The notes below the pieces were generated by a model. It had not been told where the DNA came from. It worked only from the letters and a program-made list of their open reading frames with translations, and searched no databases. Positions 25,860 through 33,437 of a stretch of 64,000 nt of DNA are shown in pieces (the stretch's first letter is position 1; each line of letters begins with the position of its first letter). The DNA is from JAGMES01 sp023128035. Its GTDB lineage: Bacteria > Bacillota > Halanaerobiia > DY22613. The stretch covers positions 30,216 through 94,215 of the forward strand of contig DAOVRZ010000005.1 of NCBI GenBank assembly GCA_030627905.1, read 5' to 3'. The position numbers and the translations under genes were made by a program.

Positions 25860-27167
25860 CTATTCTTCCTCCTTGCTGTCATCAGAACTGAGCAATTTGG
25901 TAAAATCAATGAAAGGCAATGCTCCATAATTTCCTTTAAAATAGTTAATTAGATAATTGTGGTCATTGCGCACCTCTCCCGAACCAAAATCAGCGAGCGA
26001 ATAAATTACACTTTCAAAGGTACTTTTGTCCTTTTCAACAAATAAGATCTGATCTCTACGGAACATCTTGTTATTTAAGTATATCGGATTGTGTGTGGTA
26101 AAAATAAGTTGTGCTCCGCTTTTATTCACTGTTTGATCATTAAACAATGCGATAATACCCTTAATCAGTTCAGGATGTATTGCTGCATCGAATTCATCAA
26201 GTACAAATACGCCTCCAGAGATAAATAACCTTTCAAATGGGATTGCAAAATCAAGGATTTTCAAGGTTCCTCTGGATTCCATCAGTTCTGCAGGAATCAT
26301 CGTAATTTGATTCTTATTTTTATATATTGAAACCAACTCCATATCAGCTGAATCTTTATTATCTGTTTCAGTCGATTTAAACGCAATACTCTGCGGACCA
26401 AAATCAGCATTTTTCACAAAACCGTCTAATACTTTATTCCAAGCCAAGAAATCCTTTTTAGGCATATCTTCAAGTGAGAACGTAAGATTTGTTTTCTTCA
26501 AGGTAAAATCGCTCACCACAACCAACTTGTGACTAAAAAAGTCAATCACTGCTTCTGCTAGTTCATTACTGATTGTACTTTTAAAAGCCCTTGAAAGAAA
26601 AAGTTCTGCCTCATCAAGATTAGTATTGATTTTCTTTTCAAATTCACCCAAGAGTTTTTCATTAAACTGAATCACTTCTAATGCTTTTTTACTTTTCATG
26701 ATCGATACACTATTCGAAATTCGTTCGAATATTTTGATTTCATTGGACTTCCCAGTGACAACAGATAAGCTTTCAGAAACTATTCTTCTTGAACCTTTTT
26801 TAAACAGGGTACACAAAACTGCAAATCCGTAAATAAAATGATAGCCTTTATTTCTAAATTCAATTTCAAAGAGCATTGGCTTTTCATCATCATCATGCGC
26901 AAATGGATAAAATTCAAGATTATTTATATTTGGAATATTGGACTCTAAAGAACCAGATATAATAATCTCTTTCATCACCGCAAGAGACATGATGATATTT
27001 GACTTACCGCTGGCATTAGCTCCATAAATAACCGTGGAAGGTATCATACGATTACCATCCTGCCTGATCAGGTTTTCATTTAATGTTCGCTGTGTACCCG
27101 CTTTCATTGAAAGTGATGTTTTATTTTTGAAAGAACGAAAGTTCGAAAATGTATATTTTATAAGCAT
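25860..27167 (-). CDS. RloA/AbiLi-like AAA ATPase
   Basis: An ATPase of the COG1106/AAA_15 type: Walker A YGANASGKSN (residues 48-57) and Walker B/signature VFVLDEFDAAIHPEL (DEFD at 324-327), followed by the TTHNP switch. The 435 residues, order RloA then RloB, and direct stop-start abutment (TAG ATG) identify the RloA/RloB pair, which resembles the two-gene abortive infection system AbiL; the defence role is inferred. A sigma-A-type promoter and AGGAGG lie upstream. With rloB broken the ATPase probably lacks its effector. Confidence 0.88.
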   Translation of the reverse strand: MLIKYTFSNFRSFKNKTSLSMKAGTQRTLNENLIRQDGNRMIPSTVIYGANASGKSNIIMSLAVMKEIIISGSLESNIPNINNLEFYPFAHDDDEKPMLFEIEFRNKGYHFIYGFAVLCTLFKKGSRRIVSESLSVVTGKSNEIKIFERISNSVSIMKSKKALEVIQFNEKLLGEFEKKINTNLDEAELFLSRAFKSTISNELAEAVIDFFSHKLVVVSDFTLKKTNLTFSLEDMPKKDFLAWNKVLDGFVKNADFGPQSIAFKSTETDNKDSADMELVSIYKNKNQITMIPAELMESRGTLKILDFAIPFERLFISGGVFVLDEFDAAIHPELIKGIIALFNDQTVNKSGAQLIFTTHNPIYLNNKMFRRDQILFVEKDKSTFESVIYSLADFGSGEVRNDHNYLINYFKGNYGALPFIDFTKLLSSDDSKEEE

Positions 27168-27202
27168 ACAATAACCTCCTAATTTTATATTGTTGTTCTT
27201 AT

Positions 27203-27231
27203 ATTATAACCAAAAACCACATAGATTACAA
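27203..27231 (-). promoter_or_regulatory. Sigma-A promoter of rloA
   Basis: Minus-strand -35 TTGTAA (27226-27231) and -10 TATAAT (27203-27208) with a 17-base spacer, about 36 bases upstream of the rloA ATG. Confidence 0.7.
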
Positions 27232-27400
27232 TACGTTTTGAGGTTTTTCCTCAAACTAATTTAATATCAATGCAATCCTCTTGCACAGGTAACAATAAGT
27301 TGGTTCGAGTAGCTGGAAACGTATAATGTTTTTGTTTTTAAATAATTTCCGGCTTTACCGTTTCCTTATCTGCTATCCTTTTTAATTTAAATTCAATATA

Positions 27401-27441
27401 GCAAAAACCCTTTACCTCTCAAAATAAAGAAGTAAAGGGCA
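27401..27441 (-). terminator. Intrinsic terminator after the flotillin operon
   Basis: On the minus strand GCCCTTTACTTC pairs with GAGGTAAAGGG across an AT-rich loop and is followed by TTTTTG. It lies just after the 27449 stop. Confidence 0.75.
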
Positions 27442-27448
27442 AATACAA

Positions 27449-27964
27449 CTATTCACGATCAAGATATAATGGTCGATAAGGTCGTCTAGCTCTAGGTGGC
27501 TGTAATATTTCTGCCATTACAACTCCATGAATTAAATTTTCAGGAGTCATTTCTAAATCCATTCCTGCTTTTTTTGCTTTTTGATCATATACATCAACTT
27601 CTTTGATCCGTTCCACTACAGATGTTTTTAATCTCTTTAGTCGTCCTTTTTTAAGCGTATTTTCCTCTGTTACTTCAACTGCGACCTTAGCAATAACTTC
27701 AGGTTCGTTCAAAATCTCTTCATTTTTTTGCTCTGTAAAATCACTTAGGTCAATATCCAACTCATCCAATAAATTTTTGATAACATTAGGTTTAGCTGGA
27801 ATGGGTTTCGCAAGCGTGCGTGCGTCTGTATCTAGCTTTTGTGGAAGCGGATTCATTCCAGGTAAAACATCTTTTCGTGTATTTTTTTTACCTTTCTTAG
27901 AAGAATTAAAAATACTACTGACAATAGAAATTATAAGAAAGATAACAATTGGAGATATTTTCAT
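27449..27964 (-). CDS. Hypothetical single-pass membrane protein in the flotillin operon
   Basis: I do not recognise this 171-residue product. From the ATG at 27964 (AAGGGTG six bases upstream) it has one N-terminal helix (SPIVIFLIISIVSSIF), a basic stretch, a flexible middle rich in Pro, Lys and Glu, and a conserved-looking C-terminal patch (EMTPENLIHGVVMAEILQPPRARRPYRP). The C-terminal HGVVMAEILQPPRARRP motif suggests a short docking element. It is the last gene of the sigma/anti-sigma/NfeD/FloA operon, so it probably acts with flotillin in the membrane. Confidence 0.7.
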   Translation of the reverse strand: MKISPIVIFLIISIVSSIFNSSKKGKKNTRKDVLPGMNPLPQKLDTDARTLAKPIPAKPNVIKNLLDELDIDLSDFTEQKNEEILNEPEVIAKVAVEVTEENTLKKGRLKRLKTSVVERIKEVDVYDQKAKKAGMDLEMTPENLIHGVVMAEILQPPRARRPYRPLYLDRE

Positions 27965-27975
27965 CTCAATCACCC

Positions 27976-28974
27976 TTAACTCTTATTACGATCAGAAGAT
28001 TTTCCACTATCACTTACATCAGAGATGCTCTGTCTCATTTGAGTATCAGCTTGAACATTCTGTAAGTTCATATAATCCATTACACCAAGTTTACCATTAC
28101 GTAATGCATCAGCCATAGCTTTTGGTACTTCAGCTTCTGCTTCTACAACTTTTGCTCTCATTTCCTCTACTTTTGCCTTCATCTCTTGTTCATGAGCAAC
28201 AGCCATAGCACGACGCTCTTCTGCTTTAGCTTGAGCAATCTCTTTATCGGCTTCTGCCTGGTCAATTTGTAATTGAGCACCTATGTTTTTACCGACATCG
28301 ATATCAGCAATATCAATAGAAAGAATTTCAAAAGCAGTTCCAGCGTCAAGTCCTTTTGACAATACAGTCTCAGAAATCCTATCTGGATTCTCTAAAACTT
28401 TTTTGTGATTCTCAGCAGAACCAACTGTTGTTACAATACCTTCTCCTACTCTTGCCAAAATGGTATCTTCACCAGCACCCCCAACCAGACGGTCAATGTT
28501 TGCTCGAACTGTAACTCTTGCAGTTACCAAAACTTCGATACCATTCATAGCAACCGCTTTCACAACAGGTGTCTGAACAACTTTAGGGTTTACACTCATC
28601 TGCACAGCTTCTAACACGTTACGACCAGCTAGGTCTATAGCAGCAGCTCTTTCGAAATCCAAAGGAATCTCTGCTCTTTGTGCAGCAATCAGCGCGTCTA
28701 CAACTCTATTCACATTACCACCAGCTAAGAAGTGTGCTTCCAATTGATCACTAGAAATCGAAATCCCCGCTTTATGAGATTTAATCATTGGAGAAACAAT
28801 CCTGACAGGAATAACCCGCCGTAAACGCATTCCAATCAGATTAAAGATTCCCACTTTTACGCCAGAAGCCAGAGCTGAGATCCAAAGGCCAACAGGAATT
28901 ACGTAAAAGAACAAGATAATAACAAAGACTGCCACAACTGGGATTAGAAAAAATAAAAAAGATGATTCAAACAT
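27976..28974 (-). CDS. floA: Flotillin-like scaffold protein FloA
   Basis: This 332-residue protein has an N-terminal membrane segment (FFLIPVVAVFVIILFFYVIPVGLWISALASGVKVG) and a PHB-type domain (MIKSHKAGISISSDQLEAHFLAGGNV, GIEVLVTARVTVRANIDRLVGGAGEDTILARVGEGIV) and a long Ala/Glu coiled coil (QIDQAEADKEIAQAKAEERRAMA). FloA organises membrane microdomains. B. subtilis yqeZ-floA-yqfB is sigma-W controlled; here an ECF sigma gene starts the operon. Confidence 0.95.
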   Translation of the reverse strand: MFESSFLFFLIPVVAVFVIILFFYVIPVGLWISALASGVKVGIFNLIGMRLRRVIPVRIVSPMIKSHKAGISISSDQLEAHFLAGGNVNRVVDALIAAQRAEIPLDFERAAAIDLAGRNVLEAVQMSVNPKVVQTPVVKAVAMNGIEVLVTARVTVRANIDRLVGGAGEDTILARVGEGIVTTVGSAENHKKVLENPDRISETVLSKGLDAGTAFEILSIDIADIDVGKNIGAQLQIDQAEADKEIAQAKAEERRAMAVAHEQEMKAKVEEMRAKVVEAEAEVPKAMADALRNGKLGVMDYMNLQNVQADTQMRQSISDVSDSGKSSDRNKS

Positions 28975-29012
28975 TCAAAACAACTCCTCTCACATTTTTA
29001 ATTTGGTCATTA

Positions 29013-30302
29013 TTATAATTCTTTCACAATAACCTTTATTCCTTCAATCTTAATAACTTTTATCCTTTTTCCTTGAGTAATATACCCTCCATTAGAAACT
29101 ACATCTACTCTCTCACTCTTGATTAAAGCAATACCAGCAGGCCGAAGTGTTGTGAGAGCTTCACCTTCTTGATCTAATAATTCTTCTTCAGCTTTAGTCG
29201 CTAGATAACCATTCTCCTTGCTTTGCGTGGTATTTAAGGCAATTCGATTCCACATCTTACTATTTCCAAATCTACGCAACAATATTATGAATATCACTAA
29301 AGCGAAGACGAAAGAGAAAGAAACACCATAGATTCCAGCTATAGGATCTTCAAAGGTTAGAAAGAGGCTTGAAATTACCAATATCATTCCACCGACTCCT
29401 GTTATTCCAAATCCAGGTACTACAAAGAACTCTAATCCTAATAAAAACATTCCAGCCAGAAAAAGAAGTATTAAACCCCAGCTAGTGTTGCCAACTACTA
29501 AATTACCACTAAAGAAAGCAGTTAATGCTAAAATTCCTATAGTTCCTCCTACTCCCCAACCCGGGATAATTGCTTCTACGATTAATCCAATCAATCCAAT
29601 TGAAAGAAGCAAAGAACTAATATATGGGTTTGTTATCAAACGAGCAAACGTATCCTTTAAAGAAGGCACAATCTCTTTTATTACTCCATTCTCAGCGCCA
29701 ATCAAAGGTAATATCTCACCCATTGTATTAACTTTCATATCAGCCATTTTAAGTTCTACAGCCTCTTCAGCCGTTAAAGTAAGTAACTTATCCTTTTTGA
29801 TCACACCTTCGATCTCAATATCCTTATCCACCATCGCAGCAGCTATATCAGGATTACGGCCCTGTCTCTCCGCTGTGGCTTTAAACTCTTTACGTAATGC
29901 AGAGATATACTTTTCTTCATTAGGTCTGGTTTCAGCAGCACCCATACTGCTCTCTGGTGTCATATAAATCCTATCACACGCTAGAGTTATCAGAGAACCA
30001 GCAGACCAAGCCCGGTCTTTGACAAATGCAGCAGTCAATATAGGTGTATCAAGAATTATATCACGGATTTTAATCGCCGAATCCACATATCCTCCAAAGG
30101 TATTGATCTGAAAGATAATCGCTGCAACTCCTTCCACTTCTGCACGGTCTATATTTTTTTCAATATATTTATATAGACCAGCATTGATCTCTCCTTCAAC
30201 TTCCACTACAAAAATTATATCAGAAGGAGCAGCAGAAATTATCGGAGTAATAGAAAAAAGCAATGTCAGCAACAAAACAAGAGATAAACTAAACTTTTTC
30301 AT
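29013..30302 (-). CDS. NfeD family membrane serine protease (YqeZ-like)
   Basis: From the ATG at 30302 (AAAGGGGG upstream) there is a signal peptide (KKFSLSLVLLLTLLFSITPIISAAP), a ClpP-like protease domain (residues ~25-235) with INTFGGYVDSA, the nucleophile region AWSAGSLITLACDRIYM and MGAAE, then four membrane helices and a C-terminal NfeD OB fold (TTLRPAGIALIKSERVDVVSNGGYITQGKRIKVI). NfeD long forms are partners of flotillins or stomatins, encoded immediately downstream here. Length of 429 aa is usual. Confidence 0.94.
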   Translation of the reverse strand: MKKFSLSLVLLLTLLFSITPIISAAPSDIIFVVEVEGEINAGLYKYIEKNIDRAEVEGVAAIIFQINTFGGYVDSAIKIRDIILDTPILTAAFVKDRAWSAGSLITLACDRIYMTPESSMGAAETRPNEEKYISALRKEFKATAERQGRNPDIAAAMVDKDIEIEGVIKKDKLLTLTAEEAVELKMADMKVNTMGEILPLIGAENGVIKEIVPSLKDTFARLITNPYISSLLLSIGLIGLIVEAIIPGWGVGGTIGILALTAFFSGNLVVGNTSWGLILLFLAGMFLLGLEFFVVPGFGITGVGGMILVISSLFLTFEDPIAGIYGVSFSFVFALVIFIILLRRFGNSKMWNRIALNTTQSKENGYLATKAEEELLDQEGEALTTLRPAGIALIKSERVDVVSNGGYITQGKRIKVIKIEGIKVIVKEL

Positions 30303-30316
30303 TGTAATTCCCCCTT

Positions 30317-30889
30317 TCATTGATCGTTTGGATTAAAAATAGCATTTTTTATGTTAACAAAAATTTCTTGAATTTTATACATAACTTTATCCCAAATCCC
30401 TATTTTCAAATCAGCTCTGGTATTATCAAGATATATTTGACTATTAATGGCATTGAAAGTTCCTTCCAAACCCTTAATAATGATCTCACCATCTATTACT
30501 GTTAACTCTTGCTGGCCTTGTTCATTTGTCTGGGTTTCTACTTGACCTGAACTGATGATCATCTCTGTTGGTTTTGAACCTAGTGATGACATTAAAAATA
30601 TACAAAGTATAATTGTTGCTGCAACCCCAACCCATTTATGATAAGATTTAAACTTCCACTTCTTATAAAAAGGATTTTTCTCTTCCTGAATTCTAGCCAT
30701 CACTTTATCTGTAAAATCACGAGGTGGTTCCAATGTGTCTAAAAAGCTACTCAGCTCTTTTAATCCAGAAAATTCTTTCTGGCATTTTAAACAGCGCCCA
30801 AGATGAAACTCAAATACTCTCTCTTCTTCTAATGTAATCTCCTGGTCTATATATCGATTCATTAATTTATACACATCCTGACAATCCAT
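30317..30889 (-). CDS. Anti-sigma factor with zinc-finger (zf-HC2) domain
   Basis: The N-terminal 45 residues contain CQDVYKLMNRYIDQEITLEEERVFEFHLGRCLKCQ, a ZAS-type zinc site (H..C..C). A membrane helix follows at residues 88-104 (WVGVAATIILCIFLMSS), and the C-terminal 85 residues are extracytoplasmic. It is therefore the likely membrane-bound inhibitor of the ECF sigma factor upstream, released by envelope stress. Its start lies 52 bases after the sigma stop; the gap holds a family-1 element, whose removal would make the two genes overlap (see findings). Confidence 0.9.
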   Translation of the reverse strand: MDCQDVYKLMNRYIDQEITLEEERVFEFHLGRCLKCQKEFSGLKELSSFLDTLEPPRDFTDKVMARIQEEKNPFYKKWKFKSYHKWVGVAATIILCIFLMSSLGSKPTEMIISSGQVETQTNEQGQQELTVIDGEIIIKGLEGTFNAINSQIYLDNTRADLKIGIWDKVMYKIQEIFVNIKNAIFNPNDQ

Positions 30890-30920
30890 TTTTCTCCCCT
30901 CCTTTCTCAGTATCTTTAAA

Positions 30921-30992
30921 GTTGAAATTATTATAAAACTTCTACCTCCATCTATAGAGGAGAGGGTCCTCGTCTTCTGAAATGTTGTTAAA
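30921..30992. mobile_element. Family-1 MITE, 72-bp copy at the 3' end of the sigma gene
   Basis: Starts GTTGAAATTATTATAAAAC, contains CTCCATCTATAGAGGAGAGGG and ends CTTCTGAAATGTTGTTAAA, matching the ends and right half of the rloB copy. Its left flank is TTTAAA and its right end GTTAAA. It supplies the last 14 codons of the sigma-factor gene. Confidence 0.75.
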
Positions 30993-31562
30993 TAAAATTT
31001 TCTTCAATTCTTTGCGAGCTCGATAAATTCTGCTTTTAATTGTTCCTAAAGGCAAATCTAATATCTCTCCAATCTCCTCATATGAGTACCCTTTGAAATG
31101 ACGAAGTTTCAGTACAAGGCCATATGGTTCTTGTAAATTCTCTATTGCTTTAAGTACCTCAACTTGCTCTTTATTTTTCTGAAAAACTTGTTCAGGAGCA
31201 AACTCTTCATCAGGAATCTCTAAGTACATTTCCTTTTTTTGAGAAGGAAAAAGGGGTGCATCCAAAGAAACTGCTTGTAATCTTCTTTTGCGAAGATAAT
31301 CAATACATAAGTTATTTGTTATTGTATAAATCCAAGTTGAAAATTTACGTTTTTGATCAAATTTTTTTAATGACCTATAAACTCTAAAAAAAACTTCCTG
31401 AGTTAAATCCTCTACATCCACTTTATTCGGAATTTTGTTATAAATCATCTGATATATGCGTTTTTTATATAAATTCACAAGTTGAGCAAATGCTTCCTCA
31501 TCATTTAATAATGTACGCTTTACAAGATATATATCCTGATCTTCATGGCTTTCAATTAACAT
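30942..31562 (-). CDS. ECF-type RNA polymerase sigma factor
   Basis: Region 2 (DEEAFAQLVNLYKKRIYQMIY, VEDLTQEVFFRVYRSLKKFDQKRKFSTWIYTITNNLCIDYLRKRR) and region 4 (LRHFKGYSYEEIGEILDLPLGTIKSRIYRARKELKKIL) are complete. The ATG at 31562 has GGAGG seven bases upstream. An ECF-type promoter precedes it, so it is probably self-regulated, and the next genes encode its anti-sigma factor, an NfeD protease and flotillin, matching the sigma-W envelope-stress theme. The last residues (NISEDEDPLLYRWR) are encoded by a family-1 element, not the original gene. Confidence 0.93.
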   Translation of the reverse strand: MLIESHEDQDIYLVKRTLLNDEEAFAQLVNLYKKRIYQMIYNKIPNKVDVEDLTQEVFFRVYRSLKKFDQKRKFSTWIYTITNNLCIDYLRKRRLQAVSLDAPLFPSQKKEMYLEIPDEEFAPEQVFQKNKEQVEVLKAIENLQEPYGLVLKLRHFKGYSYEEIGEILDLPLGTIKSRIYRARKELKKILFNNISEDEDPLLYRWR

Positions 31563-31587
31563 TTTCACCCCTCCTTTATCTCTTAAA

Positions 31588-31613
31588 TACGAAACAATTT
31601 CAATAATGTTCCC
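31588..31613 (-). promoter_or_regulatory. ECF-type promoter upstream of the sigma gene
   Basis: On the minus strand GGGAAC (31608-31613) and CGTA (31588-31591) are separated by exactly 16 bases, the AAC-N16-CGT architecture of sigma-W-like promoters. It lies 25 bases upstream of the sigma ATG and suggests autoregulation of the whole flotillin operon. Confidence 0.75.
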
Positions 31614-31715
31614 ATCTTTGCAAAAAAAAAATCATTTTTTTTAGCAGGATGAATCAATCTACTTATCGAACTTATTGATTAAGACATCATTCTATAAGCT
31701 TAAGGAGGTACTTTG

Positions 31716-32216
31716 ATGAAAAAAACTTTATTAACCACTAGTTTGATAACTACTCTGCTAATAATATTATTGGCTGCATCATCTCTTGCCAACTCCGAAA
31801 CCATTCTCTCATTAAGTTCAGGTGTTTCAACTGGTGTGATGGGATTCACTTTAGAAAGAATTAATAATTCTCTATCTTTCCATACCGGCTTTGGTGTTAC
31901 GCCACAAACCTTACGTTTAGCCTTTGGTAGTCGATTTTATCTACCAGAAAAAAGTTCTTCCACTAATCGAAGCAACATATTCATAGGGCCAAGCGTAGGT
32001 TTTGTCTGGGAACGCAATTATGATTACAGGGAATTCGATGTAGTTTTCAATGGTTACGATTTTCGATATTGGGCTGGAATCACAGGAGGATATGACCATA
32101 GGTGGGGAGCTTTAGATGAATACCGTCTAACTTTTGAAGGTGGATTTGGGTTTACTCAAGATTTTTATTCTCCGTATATCCCGATTTTGAATATTTCTCT
32201 CGGATATAGTTTTTAA
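31716..32216 (+). CDS. Exported beta-rich protein, candidate outer-membrane beta-barrel
   Basis: The ATG at 31716 follows AAGGAGG by seven bases. A signal peptide (KKTLLTTSLITTLLIILLAASSLANS) leads to about 140 residues with alternating polar and aromatic/aliphatic positions, many Gly, Tyr and Phe (FHTGFGVTPQTLRLAFGSRFYL, FIGPSVGFVWERNY, YWAGITGGYDHRW, LTFEGGFGFTQDFY) and a terminal ISLGYSF. A C-terminal Phe after a beta strand is the usual BAM recognition signal. The pattern fits a small six- to eight-strand barrel, expected only in a diderm. It is transcribed divergently from the ECF sigma gene and may belong to its regulon. No family was recognised. Confidence 0.7.
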   Translation: MKKTLLTTSLITTLLIILLAASSLANSETILSLSSGVSTGVMGFTLERINNSLSFHTGFGVTPQTLRLAFGSRFYLPEKSSSTNRSNIFIGPSVGFVWERNYDYREFDVVFNGYDFRYWAGITGGYDHRWGALDEYRLTFEGGFGFTQDFYSPYIPILNISLGYSF

Positions 32217-32222
32217 CAAATT

Positions 32223-32258
32223 AAAAAAACCGATATCATTGCGATATCGGTTTTTTTT
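32223..32258 (+). terminator. Bidirectional intrinsic terminator
   Basis: Stem ACCGATATC/GATATCGGT with a five-base loop, flanked by A7 and T8. It serves the plus-strand barrel gene and, read the other way, the minus-strand yqeY. Confidence 0.9.
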
Positions 32259-32264
32259 ATTGTA

Positions 32265-32711
32265 TTAATTTAATCTTGCTCTGACTAACTCATTAACGAG
32301 TTTACCATCAGCGCGTCCTTTAATCTTGGGCATAAGCCCAGTCATTACTTTGCCAATATCCTTCATTGTAGAAGCACCCACCTGAGTTAACACCTCATCA
32401 ACAAGTACTTCAAGTTCTTCACGAGTCAATTGACGTGGTAGATATTTGGTGAGAATTTCAATCTCTTCCTTGAGTTTCTGAACGATATCTTCTCGCCCTG
32501 CTTTCTCATATTCAGGAATTGCATCACGGCGCTGTTTTAATTCTTTTACTAAAACTTCAATAACTTCTTCATCTGTTAGGTCTTTACGTTTATCAATCTC
32601 AATATTCTTGATTGACGCACGTGCCATCCTTATAACAGATAAACGATCTTTATCTTTCTGTTTCATTGCAACTTTCATATCTTCCAGTAACTCATTTTTT
32701 AGGGTAGACAT
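32265..32711 (-). CDS. yqeY: YqeY/GatB-tail-like protein
   Basis: This 148-residue protein matches the YqeY family throughout (LLEDMKVAMKQKDKDRLSVIRMARASIKN, ELKQRRDAIPEYEKAGREDIV, LPRQLTREELEVLVDEV, KDIGKVMTGLMPKIKGRADG). The family resembles the tRNA-binding tail of GatB, but its role is unproven. The rpsU-yqeY pair is conserved in Firmicutes and the two probably share a transcript. Confidence 0.93.
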   Translation of the reverse strand: MSTLKNELLEDMKVAMKQKDKDRLSVIRMARASIKNIEIDKRKDLTDEEVIEVLVKELKQRRDAIPEYEKAGREDIVQKLKEEIEILTKYLPRQLTREELEVLVDEVLTQVGASTMKDIGKVMTGLMPKIKGRADGKLVNELVRARLN

Positions 32712-32730
32712 GAAACCCCTCCTTTAATGC

Positions 32731-32901
32731 CTATCTTCCTTTTTTAGCATCTGCAGCTCTTCTTTTGCGAGCATCGCTAGGCTTTTCATAAAATCTTCTT
32801 TTTTTAGCTTCGTTAATAACGCCGGATTTACGACATTTATCTTTAAACCGACGAAGGGCGTTATCTAGAGATTCATTATCGCGAATTTTAATTTCAGCCA
32901 T
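32731..32901 (-). CDS. rpsU: 30S ribosomal protein S21
   Basis: The 56-residue product starts MAEIKIRDNESLDNALRRFKDKCRKSG and ends in a very basic tail (KPSDARKRRAADAKKGR), all typical of bS21. GGGGAGGTG lies eight bases before the ATG at 32901; the frame open upstream has no ribosome site. It is followed by yqeY. Confidence 0.97.
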   Translation of the reverse strand: MAEIKIRDNESLDNALRRFKDKCRKSGVINEAKKRRFYEKPSDARKRRAADAKKGR

Positions 32902-33016
32902 ATCGGTTTCACCTCCCCCACAACAGGAAACTATCTTCCCGACATAATCTATTTCATTATACATCAGCAAGTTAAAAGCTGTCAAGTTAAACCCTATATT
33001 AATTAGGACAACAAAA

Positions 33017-33358
33017 CTAACCTGGTGGCCATTGGAGATTTCGTCCACCTAATAAGTGAAAATGAAGGTGGTCAACGATCTGTCCGCCTTCTCTACCACA
33101 ATTATTGACAATTCGATAACCTTTATCCAAGTTTTCCGCTTGGGCTAATTTTTTAATAACTTGAAAAATATGACCAACTAATAGATTATCTTTATCTGTA
33201 AGATCATTCACAGAAGCAAAGTGCATCTTAGGAATTACCAGGATATGAACAGGTGAAACAGGATTAATATCACGGAAAGCTACAACCTGCTCGTCTTCAT
33301 AAAGAAATTCAGTACCAAGCTCCCCTGCGGCAATCTTACAAAAAATACAATCTGCCAC
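33017..33358 (-). CDS. HIT family (HINT-like) nucleotide-binding protein
   Basis: The 113-residue product begins VADCIFCKIAAGEL and contains YEDEQVVAFRDINPVSPVHILVIPK and the catalytic histidine triad in DHLHFHLLGG. HINT enzymes hydrolyse adenosine 5'-phosphoramidates. The start is GTG at 33358, with GAGGAGGTG six bases upstream. This gives the family length and avoids the 47-residue extension of the longer frame. Confidence 0.95.
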   Translation of the reverse strand: MADCIFCKIAAGELGTEFLYEDEQVVAFRDINPVSPVHILVIPKMHFASVNDLTDKDNLLVGHIFQVIKKLAQAENLDKGYRIVNNCGREGGQIVDHLHFHLLGGRNLQWPPG

Positions 33359-33437
33359 TCTTAACACCTCCTCATACCCACGCATATAGTATGTATTTCT
33401 ATATAGAAAGAAAAATTCCTGCTTTAAGTTAAATATA

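Noticed and set aside
27603..28118. Plus-strand open frame of 171 codons opposite floA
   Set aside because: It spans two real minus-strand genes and is Ser/Phe-rich with no recognisable domain; a shadow of the Ala/Glu-rich flotillin coding strand.
29485..29967. Plus-strand open frame of 160 codons opposite the NfeD gene
   Set aside because: Antisense to a well-conserved protease, no Shine-Dalgarno sequence, no motif.
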